From Botryosphaeria dothidea (taxonomy: Eukaryota; Ascomycota; Dothideomycetes; Botryosphaeriales; Botryosphaeriaceae), in the NCBI GenBank assembly GCA_011503125.2, contig WWBZ02000062.1, positions 2,418,001-2,482,000 on the forward strand: a stretch of DNA of 64,000 nucleotides, written 5' to 3'. Under the pieces are notes generated by a model. It worked only from the letters and a program-made list of their open reading frames with translations. It was not told where the DNA came from and did not search any database. Each line of letters starts with the position of its first letter. The first letter of the stretch is position 1. Made by a program: the position numbers and the translations under genes. Shown here piece after piece: positions 54,241 to 64,000 of this stretch.

Positions 54241-57220
54241 ATGTGCAAGCTTGGCCGACATGTCTTCCTCGCGGCTGTTCTCCTGCACACCGTCGCTTTC
54301 GCCGATACCACCACCGAGCCTACCGCCCTCCCCTTCGCTGTCCACCCGTCGATAAGCTCCTTGCCACCCGTATCGACCTGCAGATCAAAGGAGATCAACT
54401 ATATCACCCATACGCTGCCACAGCAATGCCTGAAATCACGCCCGACGACGCCTCCTGTTGCGACTGCCGCAAATGCGACTGTTCCCCCGGACGGTGGGCC
54501 TTCAGCGCCCGTCGCCGCCTCGGTAGGCGGTGATGCTGGTAGCCCCGCTGGAAACGGCACTGCCCAGGGCTCCGGGGCAGACGTGCAATCGTCTACGAGC
54601 CCGAGCCAATCCGTAGAGGCTTCCGCAACAGGATCGCAAAGCGCAGCAGGCTCTGTGCAGCCATCCTCGGGAGCTGATATTCCAAGCGAGAGCCACAACA
54701 AGCCTGTCGAGTCCGAAGCCGAGGCTGAAGCCGAGGCCGACTCGCCGCTGGACAACGCCAATTTTCTGTCTTTCGAAGAGTGGAAGAAGCAGAATCTGGC
54801 CAAGGCCGGACAGTCGCCAGAAAACGTGGGACAAGGTCGCGGGACGGCTGCCGCCCAGGAACGGAAGCCGAGGCCCGTCAACATCAACAGCGAGCTGGAC
54901 TTTCTTGGAGAGGACGCGGAAATTGAGCTGGACTTTGGATTCGGTAACAAGGCAGACCGGGCGGCAGCCCTCTCAGCCTCGGGCGAGGGCGCGAAGGCGA
55001 CCGGCGATGAGAATGCCGCCCAGGAGCTCTCTCACAGGCCACGGAGCAAGGACGCTGGAAAAACCTGCAAGGAGCGCTTCAACTACGCCTCCTTTGACTG
55101 CGCCGCGACGGTGCTCAAGACCAACTCGCAGTGCAAGAGCTCTTCGTCCCTGCTGGTGGAGAACAAGGATAGCTACATGCTCAATGAATGTGGTGCCGAG
55201 AATAAGTTCGTCATCGTGGAGCTCTGCGACGATATTCTGGTCGACACTATTGTCCTTGCAAACTTCGAATTTTTCAGCTCCATGTTCCGCACCTTCAGAG
55301 TCAGCGTGTCCGATCGTTACCCGGTGAAGTTGGAACGCTGGAAGGAGTTGGGCATCTTTGAAGCCAGAAATAGCCGGGACATTCAAGCGTTCCTCGTCGA
55401 GAACCCATTGATCTGGGCCCGCTACCTCAGGATTGAATTCCTCACGCACTATGGCAACGAGTTCTATTGTCCAGTTTCGCTTCTGAGAGTGCACGGCACG
55501 ACTATGATGGAAGAATTTCGCCATCAGGAAGAGGCTGCTAGGGGAGAAGAGGATTTGGATGAAGTTATTGAGAGTGAAAGCCAAGCCCTGCCTGCTATCC
55601 AACCAAATGCACAGCATCCTGCCCATGTTGAGGTACCTCCTGCTGAATCACCTAGAGAAGCTGAGCCAGTAGCACAGTCGGATTCTGCTTCGGGAGGCCA
55701 TGAAAATTCGGCAGAGTCTGAACCATCCAATCAAGCCGTTGGCGAAATCCCGACAGGTGATGATCGAGCCACTCCAAAGGACAGTACTACAGCCACCAAC
55801 GCTGCTGTGCCAGAAGGTAGCACGAATCAAACTAATTCGCAGTCTGTTTCGACCGTCACACCACCCGAACGCCCAGATGCCTCAGACCCTCCGTCTAGCA
55901 ACGTCACTCAAGCCTCGCATAATCAGACCGATGTTGAGCAGCCCAAGCATGCATCAACCTCAACAGATGGCTCACGAGCGGGCTCGGGTCATTCGAGCAG
56001 TTCCAGCCAGAACGCCACGAATGCATCTATAGCCTCGTCCGACACTGACCAGAAAAATACCCCACCTCCAAGAGAAGCATCTAACGTGGCAGCAAATGGC
56101 ACGTCAACGAAATCCGTCCAATCTGGTGAGGGAACCAAGGGTTCGGCAACGCAGCCACAGAGCGCTACGCCCACGACGCAGGAGAGCTTTTTCAAGTCGA
56201 TCCATAAGCGTTTGCAAATGCTGGAGTCCAATTCGACGTTATCCTTGCAATACATCGAAGATCAGTCGCGCATTCTGCGGGATGCGTTTTCCAAGGTTGA
56301 AAAAAGGCAGCTTGGAAAGACGGAGAAGTTCTTGGATCAGCTGAACAACACGGTAATGGCAGAGCTAAGGGAGTTTGTGAGTCTCTTGTCCACGTGCTGC
56401 GCACTTACCTTCCACTAACGCACAGCAGAGGCAGCAGTACGACCAACTGTGGCAGTCGACGGTTATCGAGCTCGAGAACCGGCGCGAGCAGCACCAGAGG
56501 GAAATGCTGGCTATTAGCACGCGCCTGACGCTCCTTGCAGACGAACTGGTGTTCCAGAAGCGGATGGCGGTTGTTCAGTCGACGCTCATTCTCCTGTGCC
56601 TTGGGCTCGTGCTTTTCGTACGGTCGGGAAGCAGCTACCTGGAGCTGCCGCTCGTGCAGCAGATGATGCAGAAGTCCCAAACAGCGCTGCGCCTGCAGTT
56701 CGACAGCCCCTCCAGTAGCCCTCCCCCTAGCGGGTACCGGCGGCACGGCCATTCATCGTCGACGGAGGAACGTAAGCGATTCCGGTTCTTCGGAGCGAGC
56801 AGCGGGAACATGTCAGACGCATCGACGGACGGACCGCGCAGCCCAGCGCTGGAGTTCTCGCCGCCGACACCGACTTCTGACGTGGACGGCGAGATGTTGT
56901 CGCGCGAGCAGAGCCCGGAGCCGCTGCGGAAGACGCACAGCAGCCCGTCGACGCCCAGGGGCTTCAGGGACGGTGGCAAGCTCAGCTGGGAGCGGGCGGG
57001 CGAGACGAAGGCGCTCGGAGTGGGCGACGGGCAGACTCTAATGAGGCGGAGAAGTCCGCTCAGGAGCGGCGAGAGCGTTGGTGATTTTTACGAAAGCTCA
57101 TCGCAGATGGAGCGCACCAGGCAGAAAGGCAGCGTCAAGGCTGGCGGCGCAGATCCCAATCAGCCTGGAGATTCGGGTGGGTCGGCGTCAGATTCTGACG
57201 ACTGTCTCGGATATATGTGA
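54241..57220 (+). CDS. SUN-like ER protein (Slp1/EMP65-associated type)
   Basis: Exon 1 is 54241-56376; exon 2 begins at 56426 or 56429 (acceptors CAG and CAG three bases apart) and ends at 57220, giving about 976 residues. An N-terminal signal peptide (MCKLGRHVFLAAVLLHTVAF) is followed by a Ser/Ala-rich luminal region. LSFEEWKKQNL and acidic text precede the SUN-like domain: TCKERFNYASFDCAATVLKT, SSSLLVENKDSYMLNECGAE, IVELCDDILVDTIVLANFEF, WARYLRIEFLTHYGNEFYCP. After a long Ser/Thr-rich linker lie coiled-coil residues (LWQSTVIELENRREQHQREM), one membrane segment (VVQSTLILLCLGLVLFV) and a disordered tail. Slp1 with Emp65 protects soluble proteins from degradation in the ER lumen in yeast. The role here is inferred from the domain order. 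Confidence 0.92.
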
Positions 57221-59138
57221 TGTGCGCGCGCGCGAAAGGCAGGGCGTTTCAGCGGCGAGCATTGCGAGGAAGGCGGCCTAATGATCAGAAGAGTAATGTG
57301 TATGTCGCTGTAGGTAGGTTTGGAAGCAACCAGGGGGGGGGGGTTTGAAGCCGTTGGCGTTGGTTCCCTGGCTGGCAGGGCGCGGGTACACTTGCCAGAA
57401 ACATAAAAGCACATGTGCCCGTCTGTGGAGGCGTGCGTGTTTATTACGTCGTGGCAGCATAGATTAAACGATGACCAATTGACGCGTGAGATGCACCGGT
57501 GGAGGGGGGAGATCTCGCGAGCATTTATTTATGGAATAATGCAGAGTAGTGAGAATGCGAGAGAGCCGCTTCCCCTAACGGCAAGACGCTCGTGAGGGTG
57601 ATCGTCAGCTCACAGAGAGGCAGCTTGAGCGGCGAGCGCTGTGGGCACGTGCGATTTACGGCCTGGGCTGCTGGGTCATGTCGAGGCGGCGGCAGGGCCA
57701 TCATCATTCAGCCATGCAGCCCGCCCGATGTGGACCTTGAGCGGCCTTCCTGTGTCCGAACTCTATTGACTAGTGTGGTAGGGCACCAGGCCACGTTGCT
57801 GCTTGGCCAGCGTGCAGACGAGCGCCGGCCACCCCCAGCAAGCCGCGAGCGCGGGGACGGGGAGTAGAGAGCTGGCGCGGGCTATTTTTGCGAGCGTTGG
57901 TGCGCGCTTGGACGTTGCTTCTGGCGGGCCGGCCGTGGGCGTGGTGTTGGTGCTGCTGGCGCTGGGCTGGGCTGGCGGCAGCGCTGCTGCGGCTGAGAGG
58001 AGGGCACGCCGGCAGCGGCTCGTTGGCGGGCTCCCGTGGCGCATGGAAAGTCATATGAGAGTGCAACGCGGGGCTGGTGAGCGGAGCCATGACAGAGGGA
58101 ACGCATGGAGCGCAGGAGTCACGAGTACAGCTCGAAGCCTACCAAGCGCTGCCCCTGGCCCGTCTGCGTTCCCCCCTCCGCCAGAGGCGATCCTCCGCCG
58201 GGCCCTGAGCAGCACAGCGCGCAGCGGCCACTCCTCCAGGCCAGAGCCTTGCTGCACATCGCCAAACCCACTCCAGGCGCGCACCGCTGCTGCTGGGCGG
58301 CGCTGCTGGCGGGGCCTGCAGACCCGTGGCGGCGGGGGGAATGGCAATGCCTGTTAGGCTGCTGGTCGTCCCTGCCGCCAGCTCCAGGGCTGCCCGACTG
58401 CCTGCGACGTACACGTGATGCCAGAACTCGTCGACGCACTGGGCTGTTGCGTCGTCGAACAGAACACGCACCGCAACCTCTGCCATCCGTTCCCCAGCCC
58501 AGCTGCATCATTCTCCCTCTGCCTCCGCTCTCGCGCTCCTCGCTTTCTTGTCGTGCCGCTGCCAGACCCTCCGACGCTCCTCGAGCGCTGCGCCGGCCTC
58601 CAGGGACGCTTAACCTGATTCCCGCACGCGCCTTGTGACCCGCAGGCCTCTCTACCTTTAGCGCGGCGGCCACTCTCTCTCCAGACGGGGCCGCAGCATC
58701 ATCACCTCCGCTTGTCATTCCCTCCGAAATCACGAACCTGCCGCCCGCCAGCTCCTCGACTCAGAGCCTCTCACGGCGCCTCTGCTGAACCACCGCCTGC
58801 TCACCCTGCGCCTTGCATTGCGAGCCCGCTCGACACCTACCCGTCCCGCCCACGCAGCGCCGCCAACAGACGGAGCCCACGCCCACCACCACCCGCTCTC
58901 CTCCTCCGCCGCCCGCGCCGCTGCCCCAACCAAGCATCCTCGCCAACAGCTGCGACGCCTCGACTTTTCCGCGCCGCCCACCACCATCTCTGCTCCGCCT
59001 ACGAGAGCACCCGTTGCCCACGACGGACCTCATCGCCAAGGCGCCGCGACCCTCCCGCCGTCTCCTCTCCACCAGCCCGCCATTCTCGCGATAGCAATTC
59101 GCCCACTCTGATCTGACCACGCCGCTGAGCTTCCCGCA
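57221..59138. other. 1.9-kb GC-rich intergenic region
   Basis: Between the SLP1-type and GSK3 genes. A run of 11 G lies at 57333-57343. Many long frames are open on both strands from GC bias alone and overlap each other; none has a recognisable domain. The last 400 bp are CT-rich with many CCGCC units and probably include the GSK3 leader. Confidence 0.4.
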
Positions 59139-60712
59139 ATGTCGCAGAACCGGCCATCGGCTTTCTCGAGCCTACGCATGGGTGGTAAGGACGCAATGCC
59201 CGCCCGCGAGCCCGTTGTCGTGTGCCGCATGCTAACGTGTCGCCCTAGAGGTCATCCGGGAGAAGGTCCAGGACGGCTTGACCGGCGAGTACAAGGACCT
59301 GGCCTACACGCAGTGCAAAATCGTCGGCAATGGCTCGTTTGGAGTCGTCTTTCAGACCAAGCTCTCGCCCAGCGGCGAGGATGCTGCCATCAAGCGGGTC
59401 CTGCAGGACAAGCGGTTCAAGGTGCGCTCAAGCCCGCCAACCCCTCTGTGTGCCGTAGACGTGCCCATTGACCCGTGACGCATGACAGAACCGTGAGCTG
59501 CAGATCATGCGCATCGTGCGCCACCCCAACATTGTCGAGCTGAAGGCTTTCTTCTACAACAATGGCGAGCGGGTATGCCACCGCCGCATTGGCGTCGCCC
59601 CCCTCCCCGAAAGCGACTCAGCTGACGATCACCTGCAGAAGGATGAAGTGTATCTCAATCTTGTCCTGGAATACGTCCCGGAGACCGTGTACCGCGCCTC
59701 GAGATATTTCAACAAGCTGAAGACTGTCATGCCTATTCTGGAAGTCAAGCTCTACATCTACCAGCTCTTCCGGTCCCTCGCCTACATCCACTCCCAGGGC
59801 ATCTGCCACCGAGACATCAAGCCTCAGAACCTCCTGCTCGACCCCAACACCGGCGTGCTCAAGCTTTGCGATTTTGGCAGCGCAAAGATTCTCGTCGAGA
59901 ACGAGCCCAACGTCTCGTACATCTGCTCGCGCTACTACAGGGCCCCAGAGCTGATTTTCGGGGCGACGAACTACACTACGAAGATCGGTACGTCATCGCA
60001 ATTTCGGTCGCTTTCCCTGTTCGCGTGACCTGCTTACCTAATACTCTACCCCCCCCCCTTTAGATGTGTGGTCTACCGGATGCGTGATGGCAGAGTTGAT
60101 GCTCGGTCAGCCGCTGTTCCCCGGCGAGTCTGGTATCGACCAGCTGGTGGAGATCATCAAGGTCTTGGGCACGCCGACGAGGGATCAGATCCGCACCATG
60201 AATCCGAACTACATGGAGCACAAGTTTCCTCAGATCAAGCCGCACCCGTTCAATAAGGTGGGCATATAAAAACTCGCCAATTCTTGGTCTGACTGCTAAC
60301 GCTCCGTACCAGGTATTCCGTAAGGCTGACCCGAACGCCATTGACTTGATCTCCAAGCTCCTCGAGTACACGCCCACGCAGAGGCTTTCCGCTATCGAAG
60401 CCATGGTTCATCCCTTCTTTGATGAACTCAGGGACCCTAACACTAGGTTCCCGGATTCCCGTCATCCCAACGGTGCCGTGAAAGAGTTGCCGAACCTCTT
60501 CGATTTCACTCATCACGGTAGGTCTTTCCGGCTGCTTTTTGCCTGACGCCGAACGGTGCTGACAAGCAGCAGAGCTTTCGATCGCTCCTCAACTGAACCC
60601 GAAGCTGGTGCCCGCGCACATTAAACCCACGCTGGCTGCGCGGGGATTAGACATTGAGTCGCCTGACTTCAAGCCGCTCACGAAAGACCAAATGATGGCC
60701 CGTTTGGACTAA
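59139..60712 (+). CDS. GSK3/shaggy-type protein kinase
   Basis: Seven exons (59139-59184, 59249-59421, 59489-59572, 59639-59987, 60064-60257, 60313-60517, 60573-60712) with consistent phases give 396 residues, the usual size. Landmarks: [14 protein letters not shown] (ATP loop), [60 protein letters not shown] with the activating Tyr, and [16 protein letters not shown]. The C-terminal lobe has [20 protein letters not shown] and [22 protein letters not shown]3 phosphorylates primed Ser/Thr sites and regulates development, stress and glycogen metabolism. The last exon is preceded by a CAGCAG acceptor, so a 3-nt alternative is possible. Intron 4 (59988-60063) carries a run of C near its acceptor. 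Confidence 0.97.
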
Positions 60713-62118
60713 AGGGTCCTCGGGCATATGCGTCATGAAGTCATGTTATGTCTTTCATTGCTCTGGCACGGCATCTTCTTTTCTCGCCCCGGGCTTGATT
60801 TCAAAGGGCAAAGAATTGGGTCGATTGCCGCTGTCTTCCAGCGACAAACATGGAGGGCACTCGAGCACACGCGCGGCCCGTTACCCGAATTGACGGACTC
60901 GGAAAAAAAATCACGGATATCAACATGTTTCCTTCGTCGGGCGGAAGTCTAATTTGCTCGGTCCCCGCGCTCTGGCTGCTCCGTAGATGTCACTTGCTCT
61001 GCCCGACGGCGCTCTCAAGCTGGATACGCAGCAATCAAAATTGAAGGGTTCTGATGGATCAACTGAGAGTTCGGAAGCTTGAAGCAAAAGGCTTCTGCAT
61101 GAGCGTCTTTCTCTTTCTTTTTCCTTTCTCTAGCTTTGAAATGGCGGGTTTCCAGCTTCTGTTGTTCAGTCTCAATCTTCGGCTCTTTCCCCCGGGGGTC
61201 ATTTGGGATACTTGGGGAGCTTTGGCTCTGGTTGTGGACACGCGGGACAGGGACTGGGTTTTCGTGGTTGCAACGTGTTGTACTGGTGAGAGGAATACCA
61301 ATGGTGGTAGATTTCAACATTTTTTTTCCCTTGTTCCCTTTTCTTCCTCATTACTACCCATTTTTTCTGAGAACGAAAGTGAGAGCGGCAGCGGCCTATT
61401 GTTCCCGACCTTTTCTTCACTGATGGGTAAGAAAACCGTTTCTTTGCTGTGTCTTTTCACGCTTTTCTTCAAAAAGACTCGGAAATGGGCTGCTTTGCGA
61501 GGCTTTGCTTGTCTTGGGAAGGGGCAAATGGCTGTTGAACAAAAGTGGTCGGCTTGGATTTCATTGCTGCTGCTGGAGATGGCTTTGGCTATGGAAGACA
61601 TATGCGACTTGAGCTTTCCGTCGCTCAAGCATGCAACACAACAAAGGGTGGGAATTTGCTGCGTTATTGCAGGTAACGGTGTGATGCGGCTCAGCTAGCA
61701 TTGGTTGATGTGCTCAAAAGACTGTCTCTACGATCTCAGACGTGTGCCCTTGTCCCTTGTTGCATCGTCATAATCATTACCACCATCCCGTCCTTCACCA
61801 CACTTCACGTTTACAGCATACCCCAGCAAGGCAAGTCACATGCATGGACTCATTATTACTTCTTTCGTCACTGGCCTGAAGTACAATTAGGAAGTAGGTC
61901 AACTGCAATTGCAGCAGGGACATTGCATGCACGAGGCACAAGGCACGAAGCACGAGGCGTTGTCCGCTGGGGGTTTGCGTCCCTCAAAAGAGCTGCCATT
62001 TCAACGCAGCTTCCTTCGCACCTCCAACACAAACATGTGCCAAGACCAAATCCAACCCTACTCAACTTACTACTGATCCTGCAATCATCTAGCAAGCTTC
62101 TCATTTACCTCATTCGCC
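60713..62118. other. intergenic region
   Basis: 3' flank of GSK3 and upstream of the CBP80 gene. A plus-strand frame at 61054-61698 is open for 214 codons with Phe/Leu-rich text, but has no motif and lies in pyrimidine-rich sequence. A 7-bp repeat GCACGAG/GCACAAG occurs four times at 61929-61956. No RNA gene was recognised. Confidence 0.4.
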
Positions 62119-64000
62119 ATGGTGAGTGCTATGGAAGGCATCACATACCAGGACGCCTCGACATATCATCGTGATATACGTGAGGTGGCCCTCGAGTTCA
62201 AGCAGCATGTCCAGGATGACATTCTAGAAGAGGGTGAGGTGGAGGACGACGATGGTGGCGCCAGTCCAAAGCGGACGTCGCTCGCATCGCACATGGAGTC
62301 GGCGATGGTGTTGGACGGCATGATGACGGGTGAGGCTGCAAAGGCTGCAAACATGCCAAGCCAGGTTCCTTCGGGAGAAATTCGGAAGATGCGCGTGCCT
62401 GTGGGCCCGCGCAAGCTCTTGGAAGCTCGCAGGCGGCGCTTCAATTCCTGGCAAGCACCTCCGCCGCGCGAACCTACCCCGAGCTACTACTCTGTGTACC
62501 AGGACTGGGACAAGGTCGGAGACTTTTACCGCCCTTCTTCACGCCATACCGACGGTCCTCGCTGGGCCCACGTTCAACGCGACGAAGACGACATGGCTGA
62601 CGTTTCGCCGCGGCCCTCTGGCCGCTTCTACGACCGCGGTAACAAGCGCAAGCGCAGTAGGTACAACGGTATGCACGCACGCAATACCCCTCTATTCTGC
62701 ATGTGCTAATATATGATTGCCCAGATGACGAATGGGAGGATCGTCGCGACGACCGTAGGCCTACGCGCCGCCGCACCGAGGAACCCATTATCGGCAAGCT
62801 GCGTAGGCAGCTCCTCACCATCGCTGAATCCGTTCGTCTTCCCTGCTCCTCCCGCATCTCCAATGAGGACAACCAATTAACCCTCCGTAGCCTGCCAGGG
62901 ACGCTGAGGATGACGCTCGCGACATTGCCCGATTCACGTCCGACAACTACGAGGATGAGGAGTTCAGGCAGAGCTTCCTCCATCTGCTGGTGCAACTGTA
63001 CGTGCTCCCGAGCACTTGTTCTGGAAACTAGATTTTCTAACGATATGTAGGGTCAAGGAACAGCCGTTCAAGATCCCCTTCTCTGCCGCCGTCGTCCTCT
63101 ACCTGAACGACACGAAGCCTGAAATCGTCAAGGACGTGCTCGCTGCGACGCAGAAGACTACACAAGAGAACCTGGAGGCTGGTAACTGGAGGACTTTCAA
63201 GCTTCTCCTGCGCTTCTTGGCCTGCCTTCACGGTCTGTTCGAGGGCGAGGGCGTTTTCTCGGTGCTGGATGAGCTATTCAGCAGGGCTGTAGACTTACAG
63301 GCCGCGTCTTCTGAAGATGCAAGTTTTCCGAAAAAAAAAAAAATTCCATCCTCGTCCATGGCGATATACTGACAATCTTCACAGACCGTTGGACTCGAAC
63401 TCGTCAAGATCATCCTTCTCACTGTTCCTTACGTCATCTCCACTGGTGCCCCTGGCGTCCTGGAGAGCGCGACCGCTATTCTTGAAAAGACCGAGATTGT
63501 TGCTTCTGCGTCACACGTTTTGGAGGCAATGGTCGAGCAGTACCCCGGCGCGGGAGGCAACATTGACGAGAGACCATTCGGATATCAGAGTGTCATCGGC
63601 TTCCTCCAGAAGCAGCTTCAGAGTGAGGCTGAGAATGACTGGAAACTTTCATTCATCCCCAAGGCCTACAATCCAGTTAAGAGGGAGAATGGCTCGGAGG
63701 AGTCTAAGGAGTCGACCAAGCATGATTTCCCAGTCATCGCAGTTCCATCTCCCATCAACCCTGGGCCGTGTCCTCTGTTCCCCGAGTCTTACTTCTCCCT
63801 CTACGCGGATCAGGATGTCGAGGTGAGTTTCTCGCAACATTACGCACTTAAAATAAGCTAATTACAGGCAGACCGTCCCTAAAACTTCAGATATCGCAGC
63901 GTCCCTCATCCGCGATTCTCTGGTTGACACTATCAACATTCTTGATTACAATCGCGTGGCTGTCGCTAAGTTCCTCATCGAGATTGATTGCTATTGGGCT
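62119..64000 (+). CDS. nuclear cap-binding protein large subunit (CBP80), 5' part
   Basis: Partial: the gene continues beyond the window. Exons 62119-62668, 62725-62831, 62891-62997, 63051-63318, 63385-63822 and 63872-64000 onward. DDEWEDRRDDRRPTRRRTEE and PIIGKLRRQLLTIAES lead into the first MIF4G repeat: FLHLLVQL, then VKEQPFKIPFSAAVVLYLND. Intron 4 (63319-63384) starts with GC (GCAAGT), a GC-AG intron, and contains a poly(A) run. The last join uses the second acceptor (GGCAG at 63867-63871), because the first puts a TAA in frame. CBP80 binds the mRNA cap with CBP20 in the nucleus and supports splicing and export. The ATG at 62593 (MADVSPRPSGRFYDRGN) would give the usual N-terminus; the frame is open from 62119, so an extension of 158 residues is possible. 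Confidence 0.93.

Noticed and set aside
57333..57343. Run of eleven G as a possible functional element
   Set aside because: A simple homopolymer in an intergenic flank; could also be a sequencing artefact.
57221..59138. Dense overlapping long frames on both strands
   Set aside because: Same cause: GC bias; none contains a recognisable domain or consistent splice sites.
61054..61698. 214-codon Phe/Leu-rich frame
   Set aside because: Pyrimidine-rich downstream flank of GSK3 gives such text on any open frame; no domain, no exon signals that fit.

Overview
The window is nuclear DNA of a filamentous ascomycete. The genes are split by short (about 40-110 bp) GT-AG introns with fungal branch sites, and the gene set (fungal RFX factor, HET and DUF4246 proteins, NmrA-like proteins, HAL4/SAT4-type and CaMKK-type kinases) is typical of Pezizomycotina. 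A block of transposons carries the dense C-to-T/G-to-A damage of repeat-induced point mutation (RIP). A Dothideomycete is my best guess, but the sequence alone does not prove it.

Layout. 0-2.7 kb: a phosducin-like thioredoxin-fold gene (minus) and a GDP-mannose transporter gene (plus). 2.7-4.1 kb: sequence without a convincing gene. 4.15-19.3 kb: an AT-rich nest of mobile elements. A full-length LINE on the minus strand (4692-16230) is interrupted inside its reverse-transcriptase region by a complete Ty3/gypsy-type LTR element (6720-13101, 232-bp LTRs, 5-bp duplication GTAAT). Right of the LINE lies a truncated second LTR element (LTR 18813-19160, gag relic). Its gag region was invaded by a 5'-truncated, little-mutated LINE copy (17064-17584) with a 14-bp target duplication. 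Two short LINE head fragments (4156-4375 and 19161-19300) sit at the outer edges.

19.9-25.7 kb: three decayed host-type genes next to the nest, an NmrA-like gene, a DUF4246 gene and a HET-domain gene. Together they carry six in-frame nonsense codons, all explicable as C/G-to-T/A transitions, and two frameshifts. This looks like RIP leaking out of the repeats or relaxed selection beside heterochromatin.

26-64 kb: an ordinary, mostly intact housekeeping region. In order: promethin/LDO-like membrane protein, RNA polymerase I subunit A49, a disordered orphan, an intact NmrA-like gene, an F-box-like/uncharacterised protein, Pth1-type peptidyl-tRNA hydrolase, an RFX transcription factor, the ER-shaping protein Yop1, a CobW/ZNG1-type zinc GTPase (with an apparent one-base frameshift), TRAPP subunit Bet5, a CaMKK-type kinase, a HAL4/SAT4-type kinase, a SUN-like ER protein (Slp1 type), GSK3, and the 5' part of nuclear cap-binding protein CBP80, cut by the window end. 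The genes do not form an obvious pathway cluster. Several (GDP-mannose transporter, Yop1, Bet5, Slp1) serve the secretory pathway, and three are protein kinases within 14 kb.

No CRISPR array, tRNA, rRNA or biosynthetic cluster was found. The most informative material is the transposon nest and the decaying gene island beside it.
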